Positions 30,833 through 41,109 of a DNA stretch of 41,109 nt are shown piece by piece. Made by a program: the position numbers and the translations under genes. Origin of the DNA: Tulasnella sp. 424 (taxonomy: Eukaryota; Basidiomycota; Agaricomycetes; Cantharellales; Tulasnellaceae); NCBI GenBank assembly GCA_019633425.1, contig WSUB01000261.1, forward strand, positions 1 through 41,109, given 5' to 3'. Within the stretch, counting starts at the first letter, position 1; each line of letters starts with the position of its first letter. Below the pieces are notes generated by a model. That model had not been told where the DNA came from, made no database searches, and worked only from the letters and a program-made list of their open reading frames with translations.

Positions 30833-33030
30833 GATCCCCGATTCTACGTAGTAGAGGAGGGTTTTGTCAGGGCTGGACGTACATATGTATTTCAGGTACA
30901 CCCCGTGGCGACCTCATCTCAGCATCCGCTCAACTCACGCACCAATGGAGTGGTCCCCATTATCTACCCCTCCCCACTATTACCTCATAATGCGTACCAC
31001 ATGACGAGCGATTTAGGATTGTAAGTCTTGACGCTTTAGATTGGCTCGACATCGATATTTGTATTCGGAATCGAAAAAAATAAGGTCTGGGCCGCTCGGA
31101 GAGCGGCGATATCGTCACACAGCCTTGGAGGCCGCCAAAGTATGGAGGGTAGTGTGGATGGAATTCAAAAGGGAAAGCCAAAATCCAATACCACCACTAT
31201 TTTATTAGCTCTCGGTTAATCCCCCGCGTACATTAGGGCTTACGCCTCGGAAAAATCGGCGCGTTTCCCGTGCCTCAGAGTTTTATTCCAAGCCTGCATG
31301 CATGTAGGACCCGTTCCTTTCCCATTGAGCCAAACTTCCCATCTCTGGTAGATCTTGGGAAGCCAGGCATTCAAAATAATATTAGTAGCTGGAATAACCT
31401 ATACGCAAACAACGTTGCTGCTGTCATTTTTCCCGCAAAAATGATTTGGGGCGCTCCATACCCGGGGTTCCCCCAACAACCAATTCAAGTGGTCAAGTCT
31501 ATATTTTCGAACTCACTAATAGGCGGCAACTTTATCTGTGGTGGATATCGGTGCCAAATCAGATTACATATGAAACAAAACGTATAAATTTGGAGGATGA
31601 GGGCATCGGCTCATTTTAAGAGGAAACACCGTACCTCAACTACACAATACCAGCGAAGAGGTAATATAGCTACTTATCGAGCATTAACATACTAAGGTAC
31701 TTTTAAATAAGCTGGAAGTGGCCAGAGGGCCGGTTTCGATAACGAGAGTGAGCCTTAGGACCGCTAAATCCGTACGTTGTTTCATGTTCCGATCCCATTA
31801 CTACCGGTCTCCAGGTACGAATCCCATGTGAAACTTTCCGATGCATCTATTGAACAGGATGCAGACTAGCAAAGTATAATCTTTATCTCATGGCTGGGGA
31901 GGCTTGTTTTGGGACACACCGTTGCCCCAGGGTGTTCCGTCATTTTACCTGACCGAGGTCCTCCAGGAAAGAAGACACCAACCCACAGGATGAAGGATAG
32001 ATGCCCGAATGCTAAAGCGGCTAAGATTTATGCTGCCACCAGGACTAACGATGAGAACAGTCCCTTTCGCCACAAATCCCTTTTGATTTGAACATCTCCT
32101 GTCAATCAGGCTTCTGACCTCGCACGTTACCAAAAGGGAGCAGCTATAGGCTTGCCCGAACTTTGCGTCACTTTTCACAAAATTGCTTTTACCAAAATGA
32201 GACGGCTGGACATATGTTTCCACGCATCGTGGCCGGCCTCTCTGCGTGTCTTTTGGAATTGCATCCCCGGAGCGAAGCCACTCTACGTCAAAACTGAACC
32301 GTACACTATCCAATTTACCTGTCCTCTATGGCGCTCTGCCCTATCATAGGATGGTCACCACACCAAATCCCAACCAACTTCAGGTCATTTTGCAGGATGA
32401 AGCTCGACAAGGATGAGGTGCTACGCAATCCACATGCAAATGATTCATATTACGGAGTTCTGCTTCATAATTTCCAAGATATTGACTTCCAAAGCCTTAC
32501 CCCGATTGTTGTGCCTACCCACTCTTGCCACTTCCGCCCCTAATTGTCTCGGGCTATCTAAGGGAGGTCTCACGCGATGAGTGAGCCGCTTTGAGAAGAT
32601 TAAATTGTTTTCTTCATATTTATATTGTAATGCTGACGGAATGACGTACTGGAGGTAGAGTCGGGGAATGCGTTTGGCTTGAGGATCGGTTGAGACAGCC
32701 TTTTGAGGCCCGGGTTTGCGGTCTGATCTAACGGACAATTGATTTGGGCGACACTGAGGTCGGCGAGGGACTCGGAGCGAGAGGAGAGGCAGCTAAGAGA
32801 GAGAGGAGAGGCAAAATTTCCCTTGTTAGAACCAAGAAGAAGTTGGAATTTCGAAGGCGGGGCGCGATGGGACGGTAGACAAGCAAACAAGGAAACAATC
32901 CGTGGCGTGTGAACGTTCTTGGTTTGCTTCCAACGCTCGAGACTTGACCAAATTTCGACAATTACCCAACCACCACCACCACAGCGACCAAACCAAAGGG
33001 GCTTGTTGGCTTTAACGAACTGAAGCGCTC
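30833..33030. other. Intergenic region between G and the gag-like gene
   Basis: About 2.2 kb without a gene that I can support. Several short open frames exist but none has a recognisable domain or consistent splicing. The end (about 32940-33030) should hold the promoter and 5' leader of the following gene; it is CA-rich (CCACCACCACCACAG). Confidence 0.4.
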
Positions 33031-34394
33031 ATGTCAGCCAACGGTATGTTCGGTGCCGCCTGCCTACTACTCCCTTCACCTACCTTCCCGTCAGACCACC
33101 CAGGCCTTCGACGTACCCTTTTGATCGAGCTAGATCATCTAGAATTTCGAGGGAAGGATCTCAAGGAATGCGAACAATTCATCGCTGCTGTGAACAAGTA
33201 TGCACGTGCTCAAGGTAAATTATGGGAGGATCAGTGGATTGCCGATTTTGTCGCAACCTGTGTGGCAGGGGATGCCTTACTATGGTGGAGTAGCCTTGAT
33301 GAAGAGACTCAACGGAGCTGGAAGCTGCTCAGAAGTGCAATGTTATTGAGATACCGACTACTGTTCGCTGGAAGGAGTGGCGCAGAGGCAGAGGATTTCA
33401 TCCTTTGGGTTCGACAGAGAGCTCTGGACCTCGGGAAGCTCGATGACGTACGTTGGACTGCTAAGTTCGCCTCGGGGTGCTTCGCGGGAAGTGCCCTGAG
33501 ATGGTATATCTCGCTCGAGTCCGGTGTCCGGGATGATTGGGTTGCGCTGCAGCGGGCAATTTTTACTCAATACGGTCGGGAATTTGAAGAAGGCTCCTCG
33601 TAAGCTTTTCTATCATACTCTGAAAAGCTTATGGTACCGGACTCTGAGTAACTTTCGAATCAGAATCATCCCAATGCCGGCCCCCGCAGCTACCGCCCCG
33701 GTCGCCAGTAACGGTCGGCATAGGGGCCGAATCAGAGTTTTTAGGGAGGGCGACTTCAAGACTTTTTATCTGTCCAAAGACCTCGGCCTAGCCTCAAAGC
33801 AAAAGGGTCGGCTATCTGCTACTACATCAGTGGCTGACGCGTTAGAGTTCGAGTGCGAATCTCTCCGTGCATCTGACGGACCCCAAAATCTGCTCATTCC
33901 CGGTGTAAGCGCCATTTGGGTTATTGTTGCAACACTCAACCTCATCTTTCCAGGGTTTAGAACCAGATCAAGGGCTTTGACATGTTGGGGGTAAAGTGGC
34001 ATCTTGCAGAGCGCACCAGGTTAGTAAGCCTCAGTCACTCCGGGTCCGTGAGCTCAATCGGCGGCATATTTGTTCAGCTGGCTGTCCATCTGTGGTGTGA
34101 ACTCATCTTCGGGAGCCACAACCCTTGACTCGTCATACCGTGGACCAACCGTGACGACAGCTTGGAAGGTCTCTCAGTCGGACGATCATCAAATCACGAT
34201 CTCGGCTTCAGATACAAGTGGATCAGGTATGTATATCTTATCAAGAGCTAACCGACACTTTTGCTGCACTCTGACATTGCCGCATAGGGGAGCGCTTGTC
34301 CGTTTTTTCCGGCGGAGGAGAACATCGTGCGGTGAATTTCAGCCTGGGGAAGAACTTTGGAGGCTCGGATTCGGTAGGGAATACTGACTATTAA
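33031..34394 (+). CDS. Gag-like protein with introns (mushroom multicopy family)
   Basis: The model is join(33031..33599,33664..33904,33961..34019,34078..34226,34288..34394), 374 aa, every junction in frame. An optional first intron may start at 33044 (G|GTATGT) and end at 33094 or 33103; both keep the frame and remove an atypical segment. The first part resembles retrotransposon capsid (gag) domains: LEFRGKDLKECEQFIAAV, then GDALLWWSSLDEETQRSWKL and a second GSALRWYISLESGVRDDW, two matched helical repeats. The second part has RGRIRVFREGDFKTFYLSK and ADALEFECESL, a small domain that I recall following gag in mushroom proteins. The tail is Ser/Gly-rich. No reverse transcriptase, integrase or LTR is nearby, and five spliced exons argue against a young element. 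Function is unknown. Confidence 0.7.
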
Positions 34395-34728
34395 GTAGAA
34401 GCTGGGTTGCAAGCTGACGGCCCTCGTTGCATTATCCTGCAGAAACTACTCTTCGAGCCGATTTGACAGCGTTCCCGAATCCTCGTTCATAACGGGAATG
34501 AAGCAGCTTCGCCCCACCTTACTTGATATGTCTTGTATTTTCCGACCACTGTGTGGAGGAATTTGATATGCAAACCAGGCCCTGCGGCTGGTTTACGGTT
34601 TGAAGGGAGAGGCCGTATCGGGGGGACGGAAGAATTGGTCGGGACAGGGGACATGGTGTAAGCGGAGCGGTCGAGTTGGAAGGAAGGACCGGATGGGACA
34701 TCCGCTAGCAACGGAACACTCCAGTAGA

Positions 34729-34799
34729 TCATGCAATCATAGATAGATATATAGGAGACAGACCCGTCTACAACGGTACACGCCACCATACGATCATAA
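34729..34799 (-). repeat. 3' sequence shared by F, G and H
   Basis: The bases directly downstream of the H stop are repeated after F (about 28095-28163) and G (about 30046-30104). Common parts are ATCATGCAATCATA (F has ATCATGCAAGCGTA), AGATATATA and CCATACGATCATA. It probably includes the 3' untranslated region and transcript-end signals carried along in the duplications. Confidence 0.65.
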
Positions 34800-35481
34800 T
34801 TACAAAGCGAGAGCGGCGACGGCGACGATACCAGCGACCATGGCACCATGTCCAACGACATTGGTGGGAGCAGCGTTCGTCGACGAGGTAGCAGTGGCCG
34901 AAGCAGCAGCCGAGGTAGCAGCAACGCTAGCCGAGGAGATGACCGAAGCGACGCGGGAAGAGGCTGAGCTCGCGATGGCGGAAACGGAAGCAGAGACAGA
35001 GGCGGTAACCGAGGATGCAGCGGCGGAAGCGGAGGCGGCAGCAGAGGCGGTTTCAGCGGCGGTGGTGGTGAACGACTGGGTAACGCCAGCTTGAGCACAG
35101 AGCTCGTTAGAGATTTGAGCGGCCGTGGCGTCGTCCGCAGCTGAGCAGGATGAGCGGATGCAAGCCGTGCTAGTGGTGATGAACTGACGGAAGGAAGATC
35201 AAGGTGAGGTCAGTTACACGTGAGACGTAGGACAAAGATAAGAGGAGGTGGACAAACATCTTGGTTCTGGCAGAGACATGCCTGGTCGGCCAAGGTGCAG
35301 CTACCGGTGTCGGTTGTGGTCAAGCAGCTAAGAGCGCAAGCTGCGAACGGATGGTTTTGGAAGTTAGTGCAAACTCTAGAGGGGATTCAGGTTGACCGAA
35401 ATACCCACCAGGGAGGTCGGTTAACGCAGCAGCTGCAGCGAAAGAGACGAAGGAAGCGGCGAAGAGGGTAGAGAGACGCAT
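34800..35481 (-). CDS. H: GPI-anchored single-CFEM protein (split-CFEM subfamily)
   Basis: The model is complement(join(34800..35183,35258..35340,35409..35481)), 179 aa. The signal peptide is MRLSTLFAASFVSFAAAAAL. Exon 2 has CALSC, SC and DQACLC and ends QNQD before the donor GTTTGT; exon 3 resumes FITTSTACIRSSC and ends ELCAQAG. A long Ala/Ser-rich spacer (about 75 residues) precedes GHGAMVAGIVAVAALAL, a GPI-type signal. It is very close to F in coding sequence, promoter (TATA at 35531-35538) and 3' sequence. It lies tail-to-tail with the gag-like gene, about 400 bases away. Haem binding is inferred from the family and the conserved Asp before C-x-C. Confidence 0.87.
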
Positions 35482-35530
35482 GGTGGTTACAGAGGTGGTG
35501 CCAGTTGGATCGTAACGGAGGCGGGGGAGG

Positions 35531-35538
35531 AATATATA
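35531..35538 (-). promoter_or_regulatory. TATA box of H
   Basis: Minus strand TATATATT about 50 bases before the H ATG, in the same flanking context as before F. Confidence 0.5.
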
Positions 35539-36868
35539 CGGGGGGTCGTCAAACAGGTGAGAGCGAGGAAGAGGTTGGAGGGGAGCCTGGTAGACCGAAA
35601 CCGAACCATTTTGGGGGTCGACTTTATGTATGCGAGCGCAATCCCGATCCAAGCGTCGTTTACCCGGCGGCCAGATCCGCTCCGTCCAATCCACGCCAAG
35701 GCATAATACTCACGGGAGCCTTCCTTCATTCGTGGATTTCGTTAATCGAAGCGGATGTTTGGTGTTCGCGAACGCCTTGACCTGGGTGGGTCGTATCTTG
35801 TTTCATGCGCGTTCGCGTTGCCCGGGTGTCGACTATAAGCGGTAGAGTCACGTGGTTCGGGTGCCTTTTGGGTGGAGGTTCGATTTCCGTTTTCGGGGTG
35901 AGGAAACAAGCGGAAGAAAGAGAGAATAACAGTAAAGGATGTCCGATAGCTCCGTCAATAGATCTGGAGATGTTTTCAGCTGAATCACGTTTGTTATTCA
36001 ATTGGGCGATGTGGGCGGAGTCATGAGGGTGCCCAGGGGCAGAGTCCGCCTGATTCAGCACCAGATCCATTAGACACGGTCAACAGTCACTTTGAATGTG
36101 TACTTGAGATATAAAGAGTTGAACCAGTCATTCGTTCGTGTGGGAGGCTGATGGGAGGAGGTGCTGCAGCAGAACGCAGATCATACGTGTTTAGGTGTTG
36201 GTGACGCCGCGTGGAAGCCATGCGCCTTGCACTGAGACGCTTTGACATAAAAAAAAGCTCACAGGCTGTCAGGTGCACGTGCCGACTGCCGAAGCCAAGG
36301 GGAAGCCGTCGGATGGATCGGGATGTCGATAAAAGGAGGAAAGAGGTCAAATGACAATTCTTCAAGTGAGCTAGTAAGGGTTCCTTGGTGGCGGTTGCAA
36401 TTCGGACTGTGACCGTCCATTTCACACCAACACCTGTCATCACGCCATTCAACCGTCTGCGGCCGAAACGACGCTTGCTGACGAATGGTGAAATATGCTG
36501 TGCTCAAAGGTCAATCAGGAAGCAGATAAGGAACTGTATATGGGGGATAGGTAACCATCGAAGGGGGCAACAAGCGATAATGCGAAGGACGACGTCGAGG
36601 ACCTCGTGGATCAGAAAAGGAAGTGTGCAAGGACTACTACTATATAAGAGCAGTGAGTGCGAATACGGGAAGAAGACCGATCTTAGTGGTACGAGTTAAG
36701 TTAACGTTGAGGGGGGGGGGCGTCGGCGTCTTTGCTGAGAGAAAGAAGCCAACCTGCCTCGTTTCCTCCTCTTCCCCTATTTCACCATCGACCGATACAT
36801 ACATATCCCCTCTATCCCCCTCCTCTCCCCCCATCCACCCCCTCCCTCTCCCTCCAACGACGACAACG
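35539..36868. other. Intergenic region between H and the P-loop gene
   Basis: Divergent promoter region. No supported gene. A pyrimidine-rich stretch (about 36760-36860) just before the start codon of the next gene looks like a fungal 5' leader. An open frame extends upstream of that start but through low-complexity sequence. Confidence 0.4.
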
Positions 36869-39432
36869 ATGGAGACACCACCATCAGGAATGCCTTCACC
36901 ACCTCTGTCACCGCATGGAACACCAAGCTCGCTCTCAAGCGACTTTCCGTCCCTCGAAGGCTCCATCTACTCGGTCTTGGCCCCTGATTCGCCTTGCAGC
37001 GAGCCTCGCGACTACCACTACTACAGACACAACAACAACGTCGCGGGAGGTGGTTTCTCAAGTCACGACGTCCATCATGAAGCTATGCGACACTTGATAC
37101 TGCCCTCGTTGACGCTGCAGCAGCAGCGCGAAGCGAGCAGTCGGGCTCTAAGTCGAACCGCGTCCGTAGCTGGCTTTGGGGATTACGGCAGCAGCAGGCA
37201 AACCGGTATCGCTGCCCTCCCGTCTGTTGGGGAACCTTCACGGTCATCAGTACACCACCACGCTGTCTCCGCTATCGAGCCGCCTGAGAATGTGCGCTTG
37301 CTCGTTATCGGGCGGCGTGGTGCAGGCAAGACCTTCCTTTGCGAGAATTTGGTTCAGGGTTCAGTGGAGGGTTTCGCTTGGACCTACGAGCCTTCCCTCG
37401 GCAAAGTCCTTTCACAAACCACGCCGATAGACGAAAAAAGGAGAAATGGGCTCAAGATCGTCCGGCTCGATGGCTGGAACGAATCCGACGAGGTGAGCAG
37501 CAAGCTACAAATTCAAGCCGCCGAAAAGGTGTCGTCATACCATAGTCTGATATCACCGCGGCTTCCCTTCCTTCCGCCTCCCGCAGCCTTCTCAAGTTCT
37601 CGATTCCATCCTGGCCACAATCCAACAACCGTTCCGCGAACTCGACCAAGTACTACATCCAACAGCTGTGCAGTCAACCGCTTCAGTGAACTTGTCCATC
37701 GACCTCCTAACCTCCACCGCCGCTCCATTGTACACCGCTGCGATAGTGGTGCTATCACCTCGTGAGCGCTAAATTGTCTCGTGTTCACCCCCGCAGAAAT
37801 CACGGTTCCACTAACAAACTTTCACGCTTCATCTATCTTTTATCTTTAGATCCAACGGCAATCGAAACATCTTTACTCCGGACCTTATCTCAACACATCC
37901 CCGTAATACCTTTTTCCCCACACCAGCAACGGCGTCGACGACACCATTCACCAGATTACTTCAACGACTCGAGGGCTCAATCCCGGCATCGATCGCACCA
38001 TCAACCGCAATATTCGCGACACGCGTCACCGTACCGCGGAATCCACTCGCGGGCGCCTTCAATACCCCGATTCCTCACCCCTATCTCGGACTCACCCCGT
38101 CAACAACAAGCGCCCCTCCCTAACTTTACGTTCCACCCGACGTCCCACCGAGCGTTGAAGGAATGGCTTTTCGATGAAGTGAACTTGAAAGGACTGAGGA
38201 AGGAAGCTGCGGAGAAGTTCTTGACTTGGAGAGAAAGGGAACGGAGCGTCGAGGCGTACCTCCCCATCCTCAACGCGTCCAGAGACGACTACACACCACC
38301 GCACAACAACACCATGCACGGAGCGCAGTTCATGGACCACATCGTCGCGCCCGTCTTGCCCCTCGATGCGTTCGAGCGGTTCACGTTCGACCAGATTTTC
38401 ACCCCATCGGATTTCGAAAGCGCGGATTTAGATTCGGAGGTTGAAGCGGAGGTGGAGAGGGAGTCCGAAGCGGAGAGTAGGGCGCGGCCTGCTGCTGCTG
38501 CTGCTTTGCCTACGGACGACGAAGGGGAGGCTGATGTGGAGAGTCGTGCTCAATCCGATGCGGAGGGTGGTTTGCTCGCTCGCGCGCAGTACCTCCACTC
38601 CGATGCAGACGCCGAAAGCGAGAGCGACAACAACAACCGGACGTGGGAGGCGGACCTCTCGAGGATGGTTGCGCTGCGCAAACGCGAACGAGAGCACTTT
38701 TCGCGCATGGAGACGATCCGGCCTTCGTCGTTCCATCATTTCCAGAGCCACCACTCACTTCGTCGACCGTTGTCAGAAGTCGTGCCCACGCACACGGAGG
38801 CGGATAACCTATTACTCTTCCATCCTAATCAGAATCAACACCACCTACCCCCTCATCATCATCAAAACGATACACCCGATTACGAATCTTTGGAACACGG
38901 TGAAGCGGGTTACCAAACCGCTTCGTCCGACGTCTGTCCTTTATCCTCCTCTTCGGCATTCCCTCCAACGACCACCACCACGTCATCCGACCCGAACCCA
39001 CCTGCAACCAGCTCACCTTCAGAAGGAGCGATAGACCTAGCAAGCCTCGACCCGTTGCACATCCCTTCCCTCCTCTCTCTCGCCTTGTCGATTTTACCCG
39101 AAATCAAAACCCGAATCGTCGCCAAGATCAAGTTCTGGATCTTACCAGCCGCGTTCACTTTACCGCGTCATTCCACCGATTTGGACGAAAAGTTGGCCCC
39201 GGGCGCGGGTGGTGGCCAGGTTTGGGACGAGAAGCGCGGGCTGGCGGTGGTTGACGATGAGAGGGAGAATTCTGATGGGCGTGGTGGTGGTGGTGGTGAT
39301 GCCAGACCGGCGGCTATCATGTTGTCTTTGCCTGCTGTTGGAGCGATTGCTGCTGCCGCGGCTGCGTTAGGGTTCTGGGCTGGTGTGACGGTGGATGGTC
39401 GAGCTGGGTTCTTGACTTTACGATCTTTGTGA
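36869..39432 (+). CDS. P-loop NTPase, septin-like, with C-terminal membrane segment
   Basis: The model is join(36869..37492,37587..37761,37850..39432), 793 aa. The start (METPPSGMPSP) is the ATG after a pyrimidine-rich leader. Residues 1-135 are Ser/Pro-rich and low complexity. ENVRLLVIGRRGAGKT follows, with a Walker A motif (GRRGAGKT, 148-155), then KIVRLDGWNESDE. Exon 2 gives PSQVLDSILATIQQPFREL and LTSTAAPLYTAAIVVLSP. Exon 3 starts TAIETSLLRTLSQHIPVIPF (269-288), which resembles the septin segment leading to the G4 motif. A His/Arg-rich insert, an acidic region (DLDSEVEAEVERESEAESRA) and a segment with ALSILPEIKTRIVAKIKFWI follow. A hydrophobic helix (about 754-779) lies near the end. The G3 and G4 residues are atypical, so it is a divergent relative, not a core septin. 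Confidence 0.7.
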
Positions 39433-39454
39433 ACGGTTTCCCTCCCCCCTCCTC

Positions 39455-39468
39455 TGTGTGTGTGTGTG
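39455..39468. repeat. (TG)7 microsatellite
   Basis: Seven TG units in the 3' region of the P-loop gene, followed by T-rich sequence at about 39491-39508. Confidence 0.85.
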
Positions 39469-39983
39469 TTTGTTCTTAGTCGCCGCTGTGGTTTTTTTTT
39501 TCCTTTTTGAGATGTTGACGACTTGATGATAAATTTTGTTTGTATGTATGTCTTTGGAAATTTCATGATGCATCACTTTATTGAGCGTTAGGGGCGTGAC
39601 GGACGGAAAGACTGGGTGAACCGAACAACGTGATCTTTCGTTAAAAACAAGAATTACAAGCACATAAAGCGACTTCGATAATCGGGCATAGATGAGGTAG
39701 ACCCGTGAGTTCCCGGTTTCCCGCACATCCACAACCCACTCATAATATCCAAGGCTTCCCGTCTCCGCTATGGGTCATATCGAGCAAGGGGTTGATCTCC
39801 TGCGGCCATGGGTTCATATTGTATGGGTCCAATATAGCTTAATTCCATCCAGACCAGTGAATGGAGATCTCTTGTATCTTCGCTAAAGCCACGTTGTGAC
39901 CTGTTGAGGGGAGTCGTCACATGTCCGGCGTCTCCGTCAAGGCGCAAGCTTAGTGGGGTCGATCCTACCAAATTCGTCGTTGT

Positions 39984-40588
39984 CTAGAACGGTGCGAATA
40001 GCTGGTCTGCCCAATCTCTGTCTTTGTATCTTAGCTGATGCAAAACTAAAACCATTGCAACGGTACTCACAGACATGCTTGAACGTCTGCTTCCGTCATA
40101 ACCGGTAAAAGGTTAAATGTTCGGACCAGGTGTTCCCCCGTCAAGCGCCAGTTGCCAGAACTGCGATCATATCCGAAAGCTGGGGAGCTCGATAAGATCC
40201 ACTTTATGTTACGCTTGAACGGAGCAGTTAGCTCGGTGTATCGTAGAAACCAGGTTACAAACGACACCTACTTGAGCCGTGAGTCTCTTGTTCATTCCAT
40301 GACACATTTCTATCCTCCAAGGTTGATGTTCCTCGATGGAGGCGCATATTTGCTCCGCCGTGAGGGGATGCGGTGTCACGTGTTGCAATGCCCCTCTACA
40401 AGCGAACGGCGAGCATGACGATCTGCGTTAAATAAAACAAGCATGCATGGTTATAAAGGTGCCGGCGATGGGACTCACGCGATAAACCATATCATTTCCC
40501 TCACCCCGCCTTCCTTTTGAAACACGGAGTTGCTGATACTGGGGACCGAAAATGGTTCGTCTCGTCGCAATGTATCTAGAGTGATCAT
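39984..40588 (-). CDS. Hypothetical four-exon gene (149 aa)
   Basis: The model is complement(join(39984..40029,40071..40213,40272..40422,40479..40588)). It rests on GT-AG junctions that keep one frame through four exons: MITLDTLRRDEPFSVPS, then SCSPFACRGALQHVTPHP and LTAEQICASIEEHQPWRIEM, then a segment with GNWRLTGEHLVRTFNLLPVM, and an end at WADQLFAPF. An alternative acceptor at about 40231 would add LTAPFK. I do not recognise the family; there is no signal peptide or membrane segment. Coding sense is suggested by the regular phase and the moderately conserved look of the third exon, but nothing else. It could be a fragment of a longer gene with unrecognised exons. Confidence 0.35.
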
Positions 40589-40985
40589 ATCCGCACCAAA
40601 GGTGGACAGAAAGAGGTTTATGAATGAAGGGACTAGGCTCGATGGTGTAGAGTGGTCTGCAGTTCGAGGAAGAGTTCCAACGAGTGGTTCCAGTTATATA
40701 CTAGATGCAGGTCCTCAGTTTTCACCTTTCTGCGAGAAAAGAATATTCGGATTAAAACGACTGATTCACGCCTCGCTTGATCATTCAACGAGATCCCATC
40801 AAAATTTGTAACTTAGTTCGATCTCACTCACTAGCCAATGAAGTATTCCGCAGCTCAGTTAATTTGACGCTCTCATAGGAACGAATAGCAATTCTGGCAT
40901 TTCGGTGGAGAGGTGTGTTAGGACGACCATCCCTACCGGCTTTGCCTCATTGCAGGTGCTTCAGAACGGGGATCCCAATTTAGTA
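40589..40985. other. Intergenic region right of the hypothetical gene
   Basis: No feature was recognised. It would contain the promoter of the minus-strand hypothetical gene. Confidence 0.35.
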
Positions 40986-41083
40986 GGGTGGTGCCGTGGG
41001 ACTGGTCGGATAGAAGGATAGAACCTTCTATCCTCTTTTCCAGAATTAGAGCCTCCATGTCTACCAGTCCCACCCCACCACCC
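40986..41083. repeat. 98-base inverted-repeat element
   Basis: The 21 bases at 40986-41006 (GGGTGGTG..GTGGGACTGGT) and at 41063-41083 are reverse complements at 19 of 21 positions. Between them are AGAAGGATAGAA and CCTTCTATCC, a second, inner palindrome. The size and the terminal inverted repeats suggest a very small MITE-like element or a strong hairpin. There is no coding sequence. Confidence 0.6.
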
Positions 41084-41109
41084 AAAAACAAAGGGATCCC
41101 CCTTCTGAA

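Noticed and set aside
35829..35905. Possible tRNA because of GGTTCGATTTCC resembling a B box
   Set aside because: The flanking bases do not form a T stem or an acceptor stem, and no anticodon arm can be drawn.
36623..36868. Upstream extension of the P-loop protein to an earlier in-frame ATG
   Set aside because: The extension runs through pyrimidine-rich leader sequence and encodes low-complexity Ser/Pro/Thr; the ATG at 36869 has a better context.
38441..39034. 197-codon plus frame inside the P-loop gene
   Set aside because: It is an out-of-frame shadow rich in Arg and Thr; the main frame is continuous and carries the domain features.
1..41109. CRISPR arrays, bacterial operons or prophage genes
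   Set aside because: No regularly spaced repeats or bacterial signals; the introns and gene content are those of a fungal nucleus.

Overview
The window looks like nuclear DNA from a basidiomycete fungus, probably an Agaricomycete. Genes are dense in short introns (about 50-95 bases, GT-AG). There is a eukaryotic ribosomal protein L31 gene, a fungal monocarboxylate-transporter-like MFS gene, and many small secreted cysteine-rich proteins with the eight-cysteine CFEM pattern (C-x3-C ... D-x(2-5)-C-x-C ... C-x(3-4)-C ... C). The species cannot be named from the sequence.

The main content is a minus-strand CFEM array from the left edge to about 35.5 kb. I rebuilt the exon models by hand from splice sites and phase. 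Left part (1-18.4 kb): a segmental repeat alternates a secreted two-CFEM gene without a GPI tail (type A) and a two-CFEM gene with a C-terminal GPI-type tail (type B), separated by non-coding spacers that are themselves repeated (called X, Y and Z here). Intact copies are A2 (4547-5347), A3 (7513-8283), A5 (13974-14744), B4 (9660-10828) and B5 (16062-17055). Decayed copies are A1 (59-382), B1 (2834-3750), B3 (6756-6960) and a GPI-tail relic (12391-12573). Middle part (18.9-22.8 kb): three single-CFEM GPI-type genes C, D and E. Right part: a second CFEM subfamily, F (28164-28854), G (30105-30832, frameshifted) and H (34800-35481), whose CFEM domain is split by an intron.

Plus-strand genes lie between and beyond these. 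They are RPL31 (24087-24825), a 14-exon MFS transporter (25563-27904) with three tiny exons, a spliced gag-like gene of a type common in mushrooms (33031-34394), and a large P-loop protein with septin-like features and a C-terminal membrane segment (36869-39432). A poorly supported four-exon minus gene (39984-40588) and a 98-base inverted-repeat element (40986-41083) close the window.

How it may work together (inference): CFEM proteins of other fungi bind haem, with the conserved Asp as iron ligand, and pass it from secreted to GPI-anchored members. Every intact CFEM domain here keeps an Asp upstream of the C-x-C pair. The alternation of secreted and anchored two-domain proteins, plus anchored one-domain proteins, therefore suggests an expanded cell-surface haem-capture or wall-protein locus that is changing by unequal crossing-over. 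A run of 96 N at 10330-10425 lies between two copies of the same 78 bases and is probably an assembly artefact inside gene B4.
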